In this document: positions 52,692 to 63,927 of the stretch, in pieces
Numbering within the stretch: position 1 is the first letter of the stretch
Layout: each line of letters starts with the position of its first letter
NCBI RefSeq assembly: GCF_945859825.1
Contig: NZ_CAMAPC010000014.1
Coordinates: 51,460 to 115,459 of the forward strand
Length of the DNA stretch: 64,000 nt
Direction of reading: 5' to 3'
Source: Pseudoalteromonas holothuriae
Lineage (GTDB): Bacteria; Pseudomonadota; Gammaproteobacteria; Enterobacterales; Alteromonadaceae
Position numbers and translations under genes: made by a program
The notes under the pieces: model-generated
Told to the model about the DNA's origin: nothing
Databases searched by the model: none
What the model saw: only the letters and a program-made list of their open reading frames with translations

Positions 52692-53759
52692 CTATTGTTT
52701 ACGCTTAAGTAAATAGCTGGCAATAACCACAAATAAAACACTGGGCATCATCGCCCCAAGTATCGCAGGTACGTTGTAAACCATCACAATCGGGCCAAAT
52801 ATTTCATTGCTTAAATGAAATACAAGCCCAGTTATCACACCCATAATAATTCTAGCACCCATACTCACTGAACGCAGTGGGCCAAAAATAAATGACAGTG
52901 CCACCAAAAGCATGACTGCAATGGTGAGCGGCTGCATGACCTTTCTCCATAACGCCAAGTCATAACTACTGGTATCTTGATCATTTTGCTCAAGGTAAGA
53001 TAAGTATGACCAAATACCTCTAAATGAAAGAGATTCTGGGTCAACAGACACCACATCTAATTTTTCAGCGGTAAGCTGCGAATTATATATTTGCGACTCA
53101 CGATAATGGGTGGTTATTCTATCTTGACTCAAGATTACTTCTTCAACACCGTTAAAAACCCAACCTTGGGGCACACTCTTGGCGTGCACCACACGCATGA
53201 CTTTGTTTAGCTCTAAGTCATCATTAAAATAGTAAATACTGACATTTTTTAGGTCGCCTGACTTTTCGATATTGCCAATATTGATAAAATTACTGCCATC
53301 TTTAGCCCATACTCCTTTTTGAGCATTAAACACTTCACCACCAAAAATAGCGTTGTTACGTAACTGTTTAGCGGCCTTTTCAGCCTGTGGAACACCCCAC
53401 TCGCCCAGCGCCATCATACACAACGCCAATACTATGGCTGTTTTCATTACCGAGCCAATGATCTGTAAGCGTGACATTCCAGCTGCTTGCATCACCACCA
53501 GTTCACTACTAGCAGCAAGCGCTCCAAGTCCAGTAAGTCCACCGATTAAAGCGGCCATAGGAAAAAACACCACGATATCAGCAGGCATGCTATAAAATGT
53601 ATAAAGCATAGCGTCTGCCATATCATAACTACCCCGACCGACTGACTTTAACTGTTCTATATATTTAATTAAGGTATTTATTCCTACAAATACTAAAAGG
53701 GCAAACCCTGTGGTTTGCAAAATACTTCGACCTAAATACCAATCTAGTGTTTTCATCAT
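52692..53759 (-). CDS. lptG: LPS export permease LptG
   Basis: This is an inner-membrane subunit of the LptB2FG ABC transporter that extracts LPS for transport to the outer membrane. Three N-terminal and three C-terminal helices flank a periplasmic beta-jellyroll domain (about 140-265). The start MMKTLDWYLGRSILQT matches the family, and the ATG at 53759 overlaps the lptF stop by four bases (ATGA), indicating translational coupling. It has 355 residues (E. coli 360). No lptB is nearby. Confidence 0.94.
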   Translation of the reverse strand: MMKTLDWYLGRSILQTTGFALLVFVGINTLIKYIEQLKSVGRGSYDMADAMLYTFYSMPADIVVFFPMAALIGGLTGLGALAASSELVVMQAAGMSRLQIIGSVMKTAIVLALCMMALGEWGVPQAEKAAKQLRNNAIFGGEVFNAQKGVWAKDGSNFINIGNIEKSGDLKNVSIYYFNDDLELNKVMRVVHAKSVPQGWVFNGVEEVILSQDRITTHYRESQIYNSQLTAEKLDVVSVDPESLSFRGIWSYLSYLEQNDQDTSSYDLALWRKVMQPLTIAVMLLVALSFIFGPLRSVSMGARIIMGVITGLVFHLSNEIFGPIVMVYNVPAILGAMMPSVLFVVIASYLLKRKQ

Positions 53760-54868
53760 GCTAATGACGCCCGTTTTGTTAGTACCGAGCGTATCCAAAC
53801 GCCAAATGGCCGCCCTTTAGCGATTAAATAAGTACCAATAAACAGTACGCATAGGTGAATCCACCACAAGCCAACTGCGGACGGAATTTTTCCTTCAGCA
53901 ACCAAAAACTTTCCAGCGTTCAGTAAAATAAAATAACCGAGATATAGGCCAATTGCAGGTACTAATTTAGCAAATTTCCCTTGACGAGGGTTTACCACAC
54001 TTAAAGGTACGGCTAATAGCGTTAGGAGTATAATTGAAATGGGAACTGACAGTCGCAATTGAAACTGAGCTGCGGCTTGGGGCGTATCCATTTCAAGTAA
54101 TTGTAATGTTGGAATTGCTTCTAATTTACGCCTTTGGTGTTCAATAATTTGTTCTCGAATTTGTACTTGATAACTGGCAAATTCGGTTTTGTTCATCGCT
54201 TGACTTAGACCGTCAGTTTCATAACGTTTTCCATCATTAAGAACTAATTGTTGTTCACCGCTTTCTTGTTCAATAACTCGCCCTTTTTGAGCATAAACTA
54301 TACGTGCAGCCTGATTTGAATCTTTATTTGGCAACTGCGCTACAAACACTTTATTTAGTTCCCGGCCTTGCTCAAGAATATTATGTACAAACACCACCGC
54401 TTTTTCATTGCCTGTTTGCTGAAAACGACCAGCTCTGAGCGCCGCCAAACCTGACTCAGCTTCAGCTTGCTCTTTTAATTGGTATTCTTTTTCAGATGCC
54501 CAAGGGGCGATATATAAACTCACAACACCAGCCAACAGAGCAAATACCAAACTAGAAACTAAAGTCACACGTACCACGTACCATTCACTCACACCACAAG
54601 CCCGTAGCACTGTCATTTCACTGTCTGCATACACTCGGCTATAGGCCAAAATAATACCTAAAAACAGGCTTAGTGGCAGGATATACACGGCCAATTGTGG
54701 TAATTTTAGCATTAGCACTGATGCCACAAGTTTCGCTGGCAAGTCACCGTCTGATGCATCACTTAGGATACGAACAAACTTTTGTGACAAAAAAATCGTC
54801 ATCAACGTGAGAAACACGGCGATCTGCGATTTTAGCACCTCAGCAGTTAAATAACGAAAGATTAGCAA
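53756..54868 (-). CDS. lptF: LPS export permease LptF
   Basis: This is the partner permease of LptG. The sequence opens LIFRYLTAEVLKSQIAVFL and continues with FVRILSDASDGDLPAKLV and LPLSLFLGIILAYSRVYADSEM, close to E. coli LptF. It has 370 residues (E. coli 366). The start is a TTG with AGGGGC five bases upstream; no in-frame ATG or GTG fits the family start. It is divergent from pepA, a highly conserved arrangement. Confidence 0.94.
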   Translation of the reverse strand: MLIFRYLTAEVLKSQIAVFLTLMTIFLSQKFVRILSDASDGDLPAKLVASVLMLKLPQLAVYILPLSLFLGIILAYSRVYADSEMTVLRACGVSEWYVVRVTLVSSLVFALLAGVVSLYIAPWASEKEYQLKEQAEAESGLAALRAGRFQQTGNEKAVVFVHNILEQGRELNKVFVAQLPNKDSNQAARIVYAQKGRVIEQESGEQQLVLNDGKRYETDGLSQAMNKTEFASYQVQIREQIIEHQRRKLEAIPTLQLLEMDTPQAAAQFQLRLSVPISIILLTLLAVPLSVVNPRQGKFAKLVPAIGLYLGYFILLNAGKFLVAEGKIPSAVGLWWIHLCVLFIGTYLIAKGRPFGVWIRSVLTKRASLA

Positions 54869-55064
54869 TGTGTGCCCCTATAAAACTTCGTCTTTCACTG
54901 GAATAGTGGGAGATTTTGAGTAAACTGGTTATTTTAGTCAGTTTATTATATGCCATCAAATTTAATTATCATACCAACAGCCAGATATAATCAAACATTT
55001 ATGGTATTGATAGTCACTTCGGCATAAAGTTCAAAAAGACATAACTTTAGACTCAGGAGTCGCA

Positions 55065-56573
55065 ATGGAATTCAGCGTAAAAAGTGGTAGCCCAGAGAAA
55101 CAGCGCAGTGCCTGCATCGTAGTTGGTGTATATGAGCCTCGCCGCTTATCTCCCATAGGTGAACAGCTGGATAAGATCAGTGATGGTTACATCTCAAATT
55201 TATTACGTCGTGGTGACCTTGAAGGAAAACCAGGACAAGTACTGTTGTTACATCATGTTCCAAACGTTCTCAGTGAGCGCATATTATTGGTCGGCTGTGG
55301 TAAAGAACGCGAATTAGACGACAAACAGTATAAGCAAATTATTTCTAAGACAATCAATACCCTCAATGACACAGGCTCAATGGAAGCCGTCTGCTTCTTA
55401 ACTGAACAACACGTTAAAGGTCGAGATACTTACTGGAAAGTACGCCAAGCTGTTGAGACGACTCAAGATTGCCTTTACACGTTTAATCATCTTAAAAGCA
55501 AAAAAGTCGACCCTCGTCGTCCACTTCGTAAAATTGTATTTAATGTGCCAACTCGTCGCGAATTAACCATCGGTGAGTCGGCGATTGAACATGGCTTAGC
55601 CATTGCCTCTGGTGCTAAATTATGTAAAGACGTCGCTAACATGCCACCTAATATTTGTAACCCACGCTATTTAGGTGAACAAGCAAAGGCATTGGAAGAG
55701 TTTAACAATGTTTCAGTTAACCTAGTTGGTGAAAAAGAAATGGAAGAGCTAGGTATGCATTCATACCTAGCCGTTGGCCGAGGTAGTGCCAATGAATCTG
55801 TTATGTCGGTGATCCATTATAACGGTGCTAATGAAGAACAAGCCCCGATTGTGTTTGTCGGCAAAGGGCTAACTTTTGACTCCGGTGGTATTTCTTTAAA
55901 ACCCGGCGAGGCAATGGATGAAATGAAATACGACATGGGGGGCGCAGCTGGGGTATTGGGATTAATGCGCTCATTGGTGGAAATGCAATTGCCAATCAAT
56001 GTTATTGGCGTACTTGCAGGTTGTGAAAATATGCCTAGCTCAGACGCTTACCGCCCTGGTGACATTTTAACAACAATGTCGGGACAAACTGTTGAAGTGC
56101 TTAACACCGATGCTGAAGGCCGTTTAGTATTATGCGATGCGCTCACCTATGTCGAAGCGTTTGAGCCTGAAACAGTTGTCGATGTTGCTACCTTAACAGG
56201 TGCTTGTATTGTAGCACTCGGTGCACATGCCACGGGTTTACTATCTACTCACAACCCTTTAGCACACGACCTACTTAAAGCCGGTGAGCAAAGTGGCGAC
56301 CGTGCATGGCAGTTACCGCTATGGGATGACTATCAAGAACAGTTAGAAAGCCCATTTGCTGATTTTACAAACTTAGGTGGTCGCGCAGCAGGCACTATTA
56401 CTGCCGCATGCTTTTTATCTAAATTCACCAAAAAGTATAATTGGGCCCATTTAGATATCGCAGGCACAGCTTGGCGTAGTGGTAAAAATAAAGGCGCAAC
56501 AGGCCGCCCTGTTCCAATGTTAACTCAGTACTTATTAAATCGTGTTAACGTTACAGACGTACAACAAGATTAA
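55065..56573 (+). CDS. pepA: Leucyl aminopeptidase PepA
   Basis: This M17 bimetal aminopeptidase removes N-terminal residues; in E. coli it also acts as a DNA-binding protein in site-specific recombination. The active-site stretches are [20 protein letters not shown] and the family signature NTDAEGRL. It has 502 residues (E. coli 503). AGGAG lies 6 bases before the ATG. It is followed by holC and valS as in many gammaproteobacteria. Confidence 0.96.
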   Translation: MEFSVKSGSPEKQRSACIVVGVYEPRRLSPIGEQLDKISDGYISNLLRRGDLEGKPGQVLLLHHVPNVLSERILLVGCGKERELDDKQYKQIISKTINTLNDTGSMEAVCFLTEQHVKGRDTYWKVRQAVETTQDCLYTFNHLKSKKVDPRRPLRKIVFNVPTRRELTIGESAIEHGLAIASGAKLCKDVANMPPNICNPRYLGEQAKALEEFNNVSVNLVGEKEMEELGMHSYLAVGRGSANESVMSVIHYNGANEEQAPIVFVGKGLTFDSGGISLKPGEAMDEMKYDMGGAAGVLGLMRSLVEMQLPINVIGVLAGCENMPSSDAYRPGDILTTMSGQTVEVLNTDAEGRLVLCDALTYVEAFEPETVVDVATLTGACIVALGAHATGLLSTHNPLAHDLLKAGEQSGDRAWQLPLWDDYQEQLESPFADFTNLGGRAAGTITAACFLSKFTKKYNWAHLDIAGTAWRSGKNKGATGRPVPMLTQYLLNRVNVTDVQQD

Positions 56574-56687
56574 CCCAGCAAGGACGATTGATGGCATGAG
56601 GTTTCTGTGTCAAAATGCAGCTTTATTTTGAACGCTGAGTTTTGCCTGTAGAAATACAGAGTAACCGCACATAATGAAGTCAACACC

Positions 56688-57134
56688 ATGACCATCAATG
56701 CACAATTTTATGTGTTAAAACATAACAATGAGCCGGACGCTAAACTACCGGCTCATTTTGATCTCGCCGCTCGTGCAGCTGCAAAGCAATATAGATCTGG
56801 TCAACGAGTATTTATCTATGTTGATTGCATTGATGATGCTCACTCTATTGATGAACATTTATGGTGTTTTGAAGCTGATAGCTTTGTACCTCATAATCTT
56901 CAAGGAGAAGGGCCTAAAGGCGGTGCACCTGTAGAGATTGGGCAAACGCCCCCGGTAGGTAGACGCTCGGTACTTATCAACTTAGCAACTAAGCTTCCAG
57001 ACTTTATTCGTCGCTTTACGCAGGTTTATGACTTTGTACCAAATGAACCTCAGGCGACACAAGCAGCACGAGAGCGGTTTAAGCACCTACGCCAACTTGG
57101 CGCCAGTATTTCAACCAAAGAAATTGAAAATTAA
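56688..57134 (+). CDS. holC: DNA polymerase III chi subunit
   Basis: Chi bridges the clamp loader (via psi) and single-strand-binding protein. It has 148 residues, as in E. coli. The pattern [31 protein letters not shown] then DEHLWCF, and [12 protein letters not shown] matches the family, and the C-terminal [12 protein letters not shown] is typical. It lies between pepA and valS, 23 bp before valS. Confidence 0.93.
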   Translation: MTINAQFYVLKHNNEPDAKLPAHFDLAARAAAKQYRSGQRVFIYVDCIDDAHSIDEHLWCFEADSFVPHNLQGEGPKGGAPVEIGQTPPVGRRSVLINLATKLPDFIRRFTQVYDFVPNEPQATQAARERFKHLRQLGASISTKEIEN

Positions 57135-57157
57135 AGTATTTATTAAGGTTCTGTGAA

Positions 57158-60004
57158 ATGGATAAAACCTATAATCCACAAGATATAGAACAGTCTTTAT
57201 ACCAAGACTGGGAAGAAAATGGCTATTTTAAGCCATCAGGTACAGGCGATGCGTATTCAATTATGATCCCCCCACCTAATGTCACTGGTAGCTTACATAT
57301 GGGGCATGCTTTCCAAGACACCATCATGGATACCTTAACCCGTTATAAGCGGATGCAAGGCAATAATACTTTATGGCAAGTAGGTACTGACCACGCAGGT
57401 ATTGCAACACAAATGGTTGTAGAGCGTAAGTTAGCTGCTGAAGAAGGTAAAACACGTCATGACTTAGGTCGTGATGTATTCATTGACAAAATTTGGCAGT
57501 GGAAAGAGCAATCTGGCGGCACCATTACTAAACAGCTTCGCCGTTTAGGCGCTTCAGTTGATTGGGATCGTGAACGTTTTACCATGGATGAAGGCCTTTC
57601 TGAAGCAGTAAAAGAAGTGTTCGTTCGTTTACACAAAGAAAACCTTATTTATCGAGGTAAGCGTCTAGTAAACTGGGATCCAAAACTACACACTGCTATT
57701 TCTGATTTGGAAGTTGAAAACAAAGACAAACAAGGCCACATGTGGAACTTGCGCTACCCGCTAGCAGATGGCGTAAAAACGCAAGATGGTAAAGACTACA
57801 TTGTTGTTGCAACAACTCGCCCTGAGACCATGCTAGGCGATACCGGTGTTGCTGTTAACCCAGAAGATGAACGCTACCAAGATTTAATTGGCAAAGAGAT
57901 TTTGCTGCCAATCGTTAACCGTCGAATTCCGATTGTTGCAGACGAGCATGCTGATATGGAAAAAGGCACTGGGTGTGTAAAAATCACACCGGCTCACGAC
58001 TTTAACGATAATGAAGTTGGTAAACGCCATGCGCTACCCATGATCAATGTATTTAATAAAGATGCAGCTATTCTAACAGTAGGTGAAAGTTACTCATTTG
58101 ATGGCAAACCGCTTGAACTTGATGCTCCGCTGCCTGAACGCTTTCACGGTTTAGACCGCTTTGATGCACGTAAGCGTATTATTGAAGAGTTTGACAGCGC
58201 AGGCTTACTCGAAAAAATTGACGATCACAGCCTAACCGTTCCTTATGGCGATCGTTCTGGTGTTGTCATTGAGCCACTTTTAACTGATCAGTGGTATGTA
58301 CGTGTAGCGCCTCTTGCTGAGCCTGCTAAAGATGCAGTTAAAAATGGCGACATTCAGTTTGTACCAAAACAATATGAGAATATGTACTTCTCATGGATGA
58401 ATGATGTACAAGATTGGTGCATCTCTCGTCAACTTTGGTGGGGACACCGTATCCCTGCATGGTATGATGCAAAAGGTAATGTTTACGTAGGGCGCGATGA
58501 AGCTGAAGTACGCCGTGAAAACAATATTGCAGACGATATCGTACTCAACCAAGATGAAGATGTATTAGATACTTGGTTCTCATCTGCATTGTGGACTTTT
58601 TCAACACAAGGTTGGCCACAAAACACCGATGACTTAAAAGTATTCCACCCATCAGATACGTTAGTGACCGGTTTTGACATTATTTTCTTCTGGGTTGCCC
58701 GCATGATCATGATGACCATGCACTTCATAAAAGATGAAAATGGTAAACCACAAGTACCATTTAAAACGGTTTATGTAACAGGCCTTATTCGTGATGAAAA
58801 TGGCGATAAGATGTCAAAATCAAAAGGTAATGTACTCGATCCACTGGACATGATTGATGGCATTGACTTAGAAAGCCTAGTAACAAAGCGCACTGGCAAT
58901 TTGATGCAGCCACAACTGGCTAAAAAAATTGAAAAGAACACACGTAAGACCTTTGCTGAAGGCATTGAGCCTCACGGTACAGACGCATTGCGTTTTACCC
59001 TTGCAGCAATGGCGTCTACAGGTCGTGATATAAACTGGGATATGAACCGCCTCGAAGGTTATCGTAATTTCTGTAACAAACTTTGGAACGCCAGCCGCTA
59101 TGTGTTAATGAACACAGAAGAGCAAGATTGTGGTTTCAATGGTGGTGAAATGGTTCATTCACTGGCCGATCGCTGGATCTTAGGGCAATTTCAAAGCACA
59201 GTAAAAACATTTTCCGAACATTTAGATAATTTCCGCTTTGACCTTGCAGCCAATACAATTTATGAGTTCACATGGAATCAATTCTGTGACTGGTACTTGG
59301 AGCTGACTAAACCAATCTTATTCAAAGGTGACGAAACGCAGCAACGTGGCACCCGTCATACTTTGATAACAGTACTAGAGGGCTTATTACGCTTAATGCA
59401 TCCTCTTACGCCATATATTACAGAGACAATTTGGCAACGCGTTGCACCACTTGCAGGCATTGATACAACGACCATAATGTTACAAAGCTATCCTGAATTT
59501 GATCAAAGCCAAGTAGATGAAACTGCAATGGCTGATCTAGAATGGGTAAAACAGTTTATTTTAGCAATTCGTAATATTCGCGGTGAAATGGACATTAGTC
59601 CTAATAAACCACTAAATGTATTACTGGCCAAAGCAGGTGAGCAAGATTTGCGTCGTTTAGAGCAGAATAAAGCTTTTTTAAGTGCACTTGCTAAGCTAGA
59701 AAGTTTTACTGTTTTAGAAAGTATTGATGACGCGCCAGCCTGTGCAACATCATTTGTCGGTAATCTTGAGATATTGATCCCCATGGCAGGTCTCATTGAT
59801 GTTGAAGCTGAATTAGCACGTATCGCTAAACAGCTTGAAAAAGCCGAAAAAGGCTTAGCTCAAGTAGAGAAAAAGCTAGCAAACGACAAATTCGTCAATA
59901 ATGCACCTGAAGCTGTATTAGCAAAAGAAAAAGAGAAGCTTGCAGAGTTCTCTGATGCTAGAACTAAACTGCTTGAACAAAAAGCTAAAATACAAAGCCT
60001 ATAA
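57158..60004 (+). CDS. valS: Valyl-tRNA synthetase
   Basis: This class I synthetase charges tRNA-Val and edits mischarged threonine. The HIGH motif is in [15 protein letters not shown] and KMSKS in [14 protein letters not shown]. The editing domain ([13 protein letters not shown]) lies at about 225-360, and the C-terminal coiled-coil ([17 protein letters not shown]) is present. It has 948 residues (E. coli 951). It is cotranscribed with holC. Confidence 0.97.
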   Translation: MDKTYNPQDIEQSLYQDWEENGYFKPSGTGDAYSIMIPPPNVTGSLHMGHAFQDTIMDTLTRYKRMQGNNTLWQVGTDHAGIATQMVVERKLAAEEGKTRHDLGRDVFIDKIWQWKEQSGGTITKQLRRLGASVDWDRERFTMDEGLSEAVKEVFVRLHKENLIYRGKRLVNWDPKLHTAISDLEVENKDKQGHMWNLRYPLADGVKTQDGKDYIVVATTRPETMLGDTGVAVNPEDERYQDLIGKEILLPIVNRRIPIVADEHADMEKGTGCVKITPAHDFNDNEVGKRHALPMINVFNKDAAILTVGESYSFDGKPLELDAPLPERFHGLDRFDARKRIIEEFDSAGLLEKIDDHSLTVPYGDRSGVVIEPLLTDQWYVRVAPLAEPAKDAVKNGDIQFVPKQYENMYFSWMNDVQDWCISRQLWWGHRIPAWYDAKGNVYVGRDEAEVRRENNIADDIVLNQDEDVLDTWFSSALWTFSTQGWPQNTDDLKVFHPSDTLVTGFDIIFFWVARMIMMTMHFIKDENGKPQVPFKTVYVTGLIRDENGDKMSKSKGNVLDPLDMIDGIDLESLVTKRTGNLMQPQLAKKIEKNTRKTFAEGIEPHGTDALRFTLAAMASTGRDINWDMNRLEGYRNFCNKLWNASRYVLMNTEEQDCGFNGGEMVHSLADRWILGQFQSTVKTFSEHLDNFRFDLAANTIYEFTWNQFCDWYLELTKPILFKGDETQQRGTRHTLITVLEGLLRLMHPLTPYITETIWQRVAPLAGIDTTTIMLQSYPEFDQSQVDETAMADLEWVKQFILAIRNIRGEMDISPNKPLNVLLAKAGEQDLRRLEQNKAFLSALAKLESFTVLESIDDAPACATSFVGNLEILIPMAGLIDVEAELARIAKQLEKAEKGLAQVEKKLANDKFVNNAPEAVLAKEKEKLAEFSDARTKLLEQKAKIQSL

Positions 60005-60031
60005 ATAGGCTTTGAGAAACCGCTAAATATC

Positions 60032-60048
60032 GGGCAGTTAAACTGCCC
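60032..60048 (+). terminator. Terminator after valS
   Basis: GGGCAGTT/AACTGCCC with a one-base centre is followed by TTTTCTTT on the plus strand. Confidence 0.8.
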
Positions 60049-60064
60049 TTTTCTTTGTACTACA

Positions 60065-61330
60065 TTAAAAGCCTAAATTATACTGCACGCCTAATACAGT
60101 AGCATGGCCGTTTGACTCAAAACCCCATACCTGTCCAAGATTATCAGCTTCAACAAAATTCTGTGTTTTACCGCGCAAAAAACTCACACCTACATCCAAT
60201 GAACTATTGATTGATACTTGATACTCAGCACCGAGTGAATACCACATACGATCAGTGTCTGGAATTGAAATAGACATATGATATGGGTCGGCTGGAGACT
60301 TGTCATAAGCTATGCCAAAACGCAGTGTTAACTCATCACTATATTGATGATCTGCCCCAATCGCGTAACGCATAGAGTTTGAGAAGTTTTCATCTTTACT
60401 AAATACTGTGCCACGTCCATCCACCTTAGCAGCAAGCGTTTTAAAGCTGCTCCACTGAGTCCATAGCAAGCTAAAATGCAAAGCACTTTGCTCATTAACC
60501 TGATGACTCCCAGAAAACTCAGCAATAGCAGGTAAAGTTATCGCGACACTTCCTGGGGATTTTTCATTTGCAGTGCCATAAAATGGCGCACCAGTAGGTA
60601 ACTGATTAGCAAACTCCCCTTCAAAGGTGATATCTGTCTCACTACGATAATTAAACCCAAGACGGTTGCCTTTATCTAATTGATAACTTAGACCAAGATT
60701 CCAACCATAACCTTGGTCGTCACCCTCAAGATGAACAGCCTCTGTTTGTGCCGGAATTGGCAATGGCGATTGGCCAAAGTTACGAATAATTTTGGCATCA
60801 GCATAAACGTGGCTTATACCAAGGGCAATAGTAAACTCTTCTGATATTTGATATGCAACACTGACATTAGTATTGACAGTTACAATCTCAGTTTCACCAG
60901 CTATTTGGCCCGGGGCATAGTCTGAGGCAAACTCAGTCGCTAAACCAAACTGAGAGTATACACCCACGCCAAGATACCAACCCTGTCCCATCGGCCGAGT
61001 ATAATAAGCTGCGGGCACCACAGCACTTGGTGCAATGCTACTATCATCTAACGCGCTTACATCAACGCCATTATTGGTGGTTGTGCCTTTTAAGCTTACA
61101 TCAGGTTCGACAAACATTGCCGCTACACTCAATTGAGCACTCTCAAACTGACTCATTAGAGCAGGGTTACGCGCGACCACCGATGCGTCATCAGCTACTG
61201 ATGCTTCACCTGCATAGGCACGCCCAAGACCCGACACACTTTGCTCAGCCAATTGAAATGCAGCAGCAAATGCGTGTGAAGAAACTAACATCAAGCTTGA
61301 TGCCACTAGTGTTTTTTTAAATACAGACAT
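60065..61330 (-). CDS. FadL-family outer-membrane fatty acid/hydrophobe porin
   Basis: This is a 14-strand outer-membrane beta-barrel for long-chain fatty acids or other hydrophobic compounds. The signal peptide ends SSHAFAA, followed by FQLAEQSVSGLGRAYAG with the plug-domain NPAL motif (ASVVARNPALMSQF). The last residues, VLGVQYNLGF, end in the C-terminal Phe needed for outer-membrane assembly. It has 421 residues, within the family range. It is a single gene converging on valS. FadL itself or a paralogue cannot be decided. Confidence 0.9.
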   Translation of the reverse strand: MSVFKKTLVASSLMLVSSHAFAAAFQLAEQSVSGLGRAYAGEASVADDASVVARNPALMSQFESAQLSVAAMFVEPDVSLKGTTTNNGVDVSALDDSSIAPSAVVPAAYYTRPMGQGWYLGVGVYSQFGLATEFASDYAPGQIAGETEIVTVNTNVSVAYQISEEFTIALGISHVYADAKIIRNFGQSPLPIPAQTEAVHLEGDDQGYGWNLGLSYQLDKGNRLGFNYRSETDITFEGEFANQLPTGAPFYGTANEKSPGSVAITLPAIAEFSGSHQVNEQSALHFSLLWTQWSSFKTLAAKVDGRGTVFSKDENFSNSMRYAIGADHQYSDELTLRFGIAYDKSPADPYHMSISIPDTDRMWYSLGAEYQVSINSSLDVGVSFLRGKTQNFVEADNLGQVWGFESNGHATVLGVQYNLGF

Positions 61331-61544
61331 TTCTTAATCCCATGTGTACATTCACACTTTTTGAAAACGCCTACACTACATAAAACAGAATTAAAAAGCT
61401 TCAATTTAGAGCAAACAACCTAATCAAACGAACAATTTTACATCAAAGAACAAAAGTCACACTGGTGATATGATTATAAACACAACTTAATGAAATCAAT
61501 TCTCATTAGCATTGACGATAAAGCATAAGTTATTTAGACTAAGT

Positions 61545-61895
61545 ATGACTGAAGTTACTTGGATAATAAGGAATATGCTGCTGCTGGTATTAAGTGCTCT
61601 ACTATTTTCTGGGACCAGCGTCTACTGCTGGTGCAAAGCGACTTATTGCGCATGTCACAACGCTGGGCAATGCGATAACCCGATTAGTGTCTATTGGTTA
61701 GGATGTATTTTTACATCACTTATATCATTAACTTTTTGCTGTTTTGCACTACACGCTAATTTAGGCACATTGCTTTGGTTACTGTTAACAACTTCATGCT
61801 TAGCTGGCGCGACATTATCTGCTAAATTACATAAACAACAACGGTGTATTACTGTTAAATCAACAAATGTTCTTTTAACAAACGAGACAAATTAA
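61545..61895 (+). CDS. Cys-rich small membrane protein, unknown
   Basis: This protein of about 116 residues has an N-terminal helix (MLLLVLSALLFSGTSVY), a cysteine-rich loop (CWCKATYCACHNAGQC), and two further hydrophobic segments. I chose the ATG at 61545; a TTG at 61512 also reads in frame. No ribosome-binding site is clear. It lies between fadL and the HD-GYP gene and overlaps the latter's 3' end by 41 bp on the other strand. It may not be real; the main support is the membrane pattern. Confidence 0.4.
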   Translation: MTEVTWIIRNMLLLVLSALLFSGTSVYCWCKATYCACHNAGQCDNPISVYWLGCIFTSLISLTFCCFALHANLGTLLWLLLTTSCLAGATLSAKLHKQQRCITVKSTNVLLTNETN

Positions 61896-63141
61896 TTTGA
61901 TAATCTAATGGACGAATACTCGCCACTACTTTGATATCAAGATCAGTTCCACTCAAATCAAGTTCTTTGGCGGTAATATGGTGCATGTGTTTTGTATTAT
62001 AAAACACTCTCACATTTGGCTCCGTAGGTGCATGTTGATTACCTGCTAATACCAAAGCTAGCCTGTCATTAGTCAGTTTAACAATAGACCCTACTGGATG
62101 CACACCGAGGCATTTTATAAAGCGCTGCACTAGTACTGGGTCAAACTGTTCTTTATTCGTCAGCAAATAGCGCAAAGCGTGTATAGGCTCTTCTCCTTGC
62201 TGATAGGGGCGCTCTGACGTCATTGCATCATATACATCAACAATCGCCATAATTCTTGCTGCTTTACTAATTTTTAGTCCTTTTAAACCTCTCGGATAAC
62301 CGCTTCCGTCAATTCTTTCATGATGGTTGATTATCATATCCATCATCATTGGAGTAACGCCTTGCTCACCTTTAACTAATCCAAGAGAATGAACGACATG
62401 CTTTTGAACCGCTTTGTATTCTATATCGTTAAGCTTATCATCCTTATTAACTATACCTTGTGGTAAACGTGCATGGCCTACATCATGTAACATTGCCCCC
62501 ATAGCAAGCTGCTTGATCAACTCTTCAGATAAGCCTAGATATTTTGCGAATACACTAACTAAAATGGCGCAATTAATCATATGTCGCCAGTTATACCCAT
62601 CTTTATCCTGTAAACGTGTTAAAATTGCCATTGCGTTGCTATTACGCAGCACTGATTCAACAATCTCTTTGCTGATTTCGTTAATTAAGCCCACATCTGT
62701 TTTTAAGCCTGCGGTTGTATCCGTGTATAAAGCCTGCACCTTTCGGTTATGCTGCTCAAAAGCTTGGCTGGCAAGCTCAAATTCCTTTTCTAATGTATTG
62801 GGCTCTGTTGCGCTCTTTTTCTTTTTTTTAGTAACTTTTGTCGATTTTTGCTCAGCCTGTGCAGCTCTTCTTCGTTTTGTTCGAGCATCTAACTTTAGTG
62901 TATCTGGCCTTTGGCTATCTTTTGACTCCTTAGCTTGATACTTTTCTGGTATCGCTATTTCACTCAAACCAAAGTCGATATTAAGTTCTAATACTCCTTC
63001 TGCTGATAACTTGCTAATGATGTTATGATCTCGAACCATGCCCCGAGATTTGATTTTCAAACCCGTATCAGCTCTTTGTTTGTGAACACTGTCTACAAAC
63101 ATACCAGGTTTAAGTTCAGCAATAGGGAGGGTCACTCGCAT
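61855..63141 (-). CDS. HD-GYP domain protein with DUF3391 (c-di-GMP phosphodiesterase type)
   Basis: This probably hydrolyses cyclic di-GMP. The N-terminal DUF3391 domain (about 1-80: LPIAELKPGMFVDSV) and a basic linker (TKRRRAAQ...TKKKKKS) precede an HD-GYP domain. The metal-binding pair is LHDVGH (His219-Asp220), followed by HHERIDGSGYPRGL and ARIMAIVDVYDAMTSERPY. With the ATG at 63141 it has 428 residues; a TTG-like upstream start adding 14 residues is less likely. It is cytoplasmic. All key residues are present, so it should be active. Confidence 0.9.
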   Translation of the reverse strand: MRVTLPIAELKPGMFVDSVHKQRADTGLKIKSRGMVRDHNIISKLSAEGVLELNIDFGLSEIAIPEKYQAKESKDSQRPDTLKLDARTKRRRAAQAEQKSTKVTKKKKKSATEPNTLEKEFELASQAFEQHNRKVQALYTDTTAGLKTDVGLINEISKEIVESVLRNSNAMAILTRLQDKDGYNWRHMINCAILVSVFAKYLGLSEELIKQLAMGAMLHDVGHARLPQGIVNKDDKLNDIEYKAVQKHVVHSLGLVKGEQGVTPMMMDMIINHHERIDGSGYPRGLKGLKISKAARIMAIVDVYDAMTSERPYQQGEEPIHALRYLLTNKEQFDPVLVQRFIKCLGVHPVGSIVKLTNDRLALVLAGNQHAPTEPNVRVFYNTKHMHHITAKELDLSGTDLDIKVVASIRPLDYQINLSRLLKEHLLI

Positions 63142-63279
63142 AGAAGGATCATATAAAAAGATAACAAGTATGTTTAATAGCACTTTTTGATCCTAATAGT
63201 CTATATATGAGATATGAAATAATAATTAACTATTAGATAAAAGGGCTGATTCAAAGGGGGAAGTAATTTTTTCGCAACA

Positions 63280-63376
63280 AACAAGCCCAACTCTATTCAA
63301 ATCGAGCTTTCTCTTAATTAAGTCCTAGTGATGATCCGCTCTTTTCTATAAAGAGGCATATGGTAAAGCTACATTA
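63280..63376 (-). pseudogene. Degenerate 5S rRNA 3' end plus rRNA terminator
   Basis: The block around 63280-63330 (acaagcccaac ... ctttctcttaattaagtcct) repeats the terminator and 5S end found at 63881-63935. It continues into catatggtaaagctacatta, a decayed form of the 5S stretch catggcaaagccacacta. The stem is damaged and the middle replaced, so it is non-functional. Confidence 0.7.
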
Positions 63377-63378
63377 AA

Positions 63379-63829
63379 GTGCAAAGGGGTAACGACAGCG
63401 AACGTAGTGAGTACGTTTCCTTTGCGCAAGGTGAAAGGTTAGCGACATGAGCGAAGCGAATACGCTCTTTTTACGCAAGGTGAAATAAGTGTAAAAGGTT
63501 AGCGACATGAGCGACGCGAATACGCTCTTTTTACGCAAGGTGCAATGAGTTATTTTAACAATCGCAGAGGGACTTATCGTGCAAAGGGTTAACGATAGCG
63601 AACGCAGTGAGTACGTTTCCTTTGCGCAAGGTGAAGTAAGTGTAAAAGGTTAGCGACATGAGCGAAGCGAATACGCTCTTTTTACGCAAGGTGCAAATGT
63701 CTAATGACAAAGCGCGCAGCGCTTACATTCCATTTGCGCAAGGTGTAATGAGCTATTTTAACAACCGCTGAGGGAATATCAGACTAACGACTGTGAAGCT
63801 TGCTCACTTCACCTTGCGCAAAAATGTCT
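63379..63829. repeat. Array of palindromic ~50-60-bp repeats next to the rRNA operon
   Basis: Six or so units each have arms like GCAAAGG/CCTTTGC, GTAAAAG/CTTTTTAC or GCAAATG/CATTTGC around an inner hairpin, and end in GCGCAAGGTG or ACGCAAGGTG. Two higher-order ~195-bp units (63379-63572 and 63579-63774) are direct repeats of each other. The last unit is inverted (caccttgcgca). Outer arms vary in a compensated way, so the palindrome rather than the sequence is kept. Confidence 0.8.
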
Positions 63830-63887
63830 CTTTATCACCGAGTTTCTTCTTTAATAGCCTCAGAGACAATTTTGCACACACAACAAA

Positions 63888-63915
63888 AAAGCCCGACTCT
63901 TTCGAATCGGGCTTT
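63888..63915 (-). terminator. rRNA operon terminator
   Basis: AAAGCCCGA/TCGGGCTTT with a 10-base loop is followed by TTTTGTTG on the minus strand. It lies 12 bases beyond the 5S 3' end. Confidence 0.85.
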
Positions 63916-63927
63916 CTCTTAATTAAA

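Noticed and set aside
61345..61358. TGTG-N6-CACA upstream of the FadL-type gene as a Crp site.
   Set aside because: The full palindrome has half-sites TGTG and CACA but the spacing between conserved TGTGA and TCACA is too short for the Crp consensus.
63379..63829. CRISPR array.
   Set aside because: Units are palindromic, imperfect and adjoin without unique spacers, and no cas genes are near.
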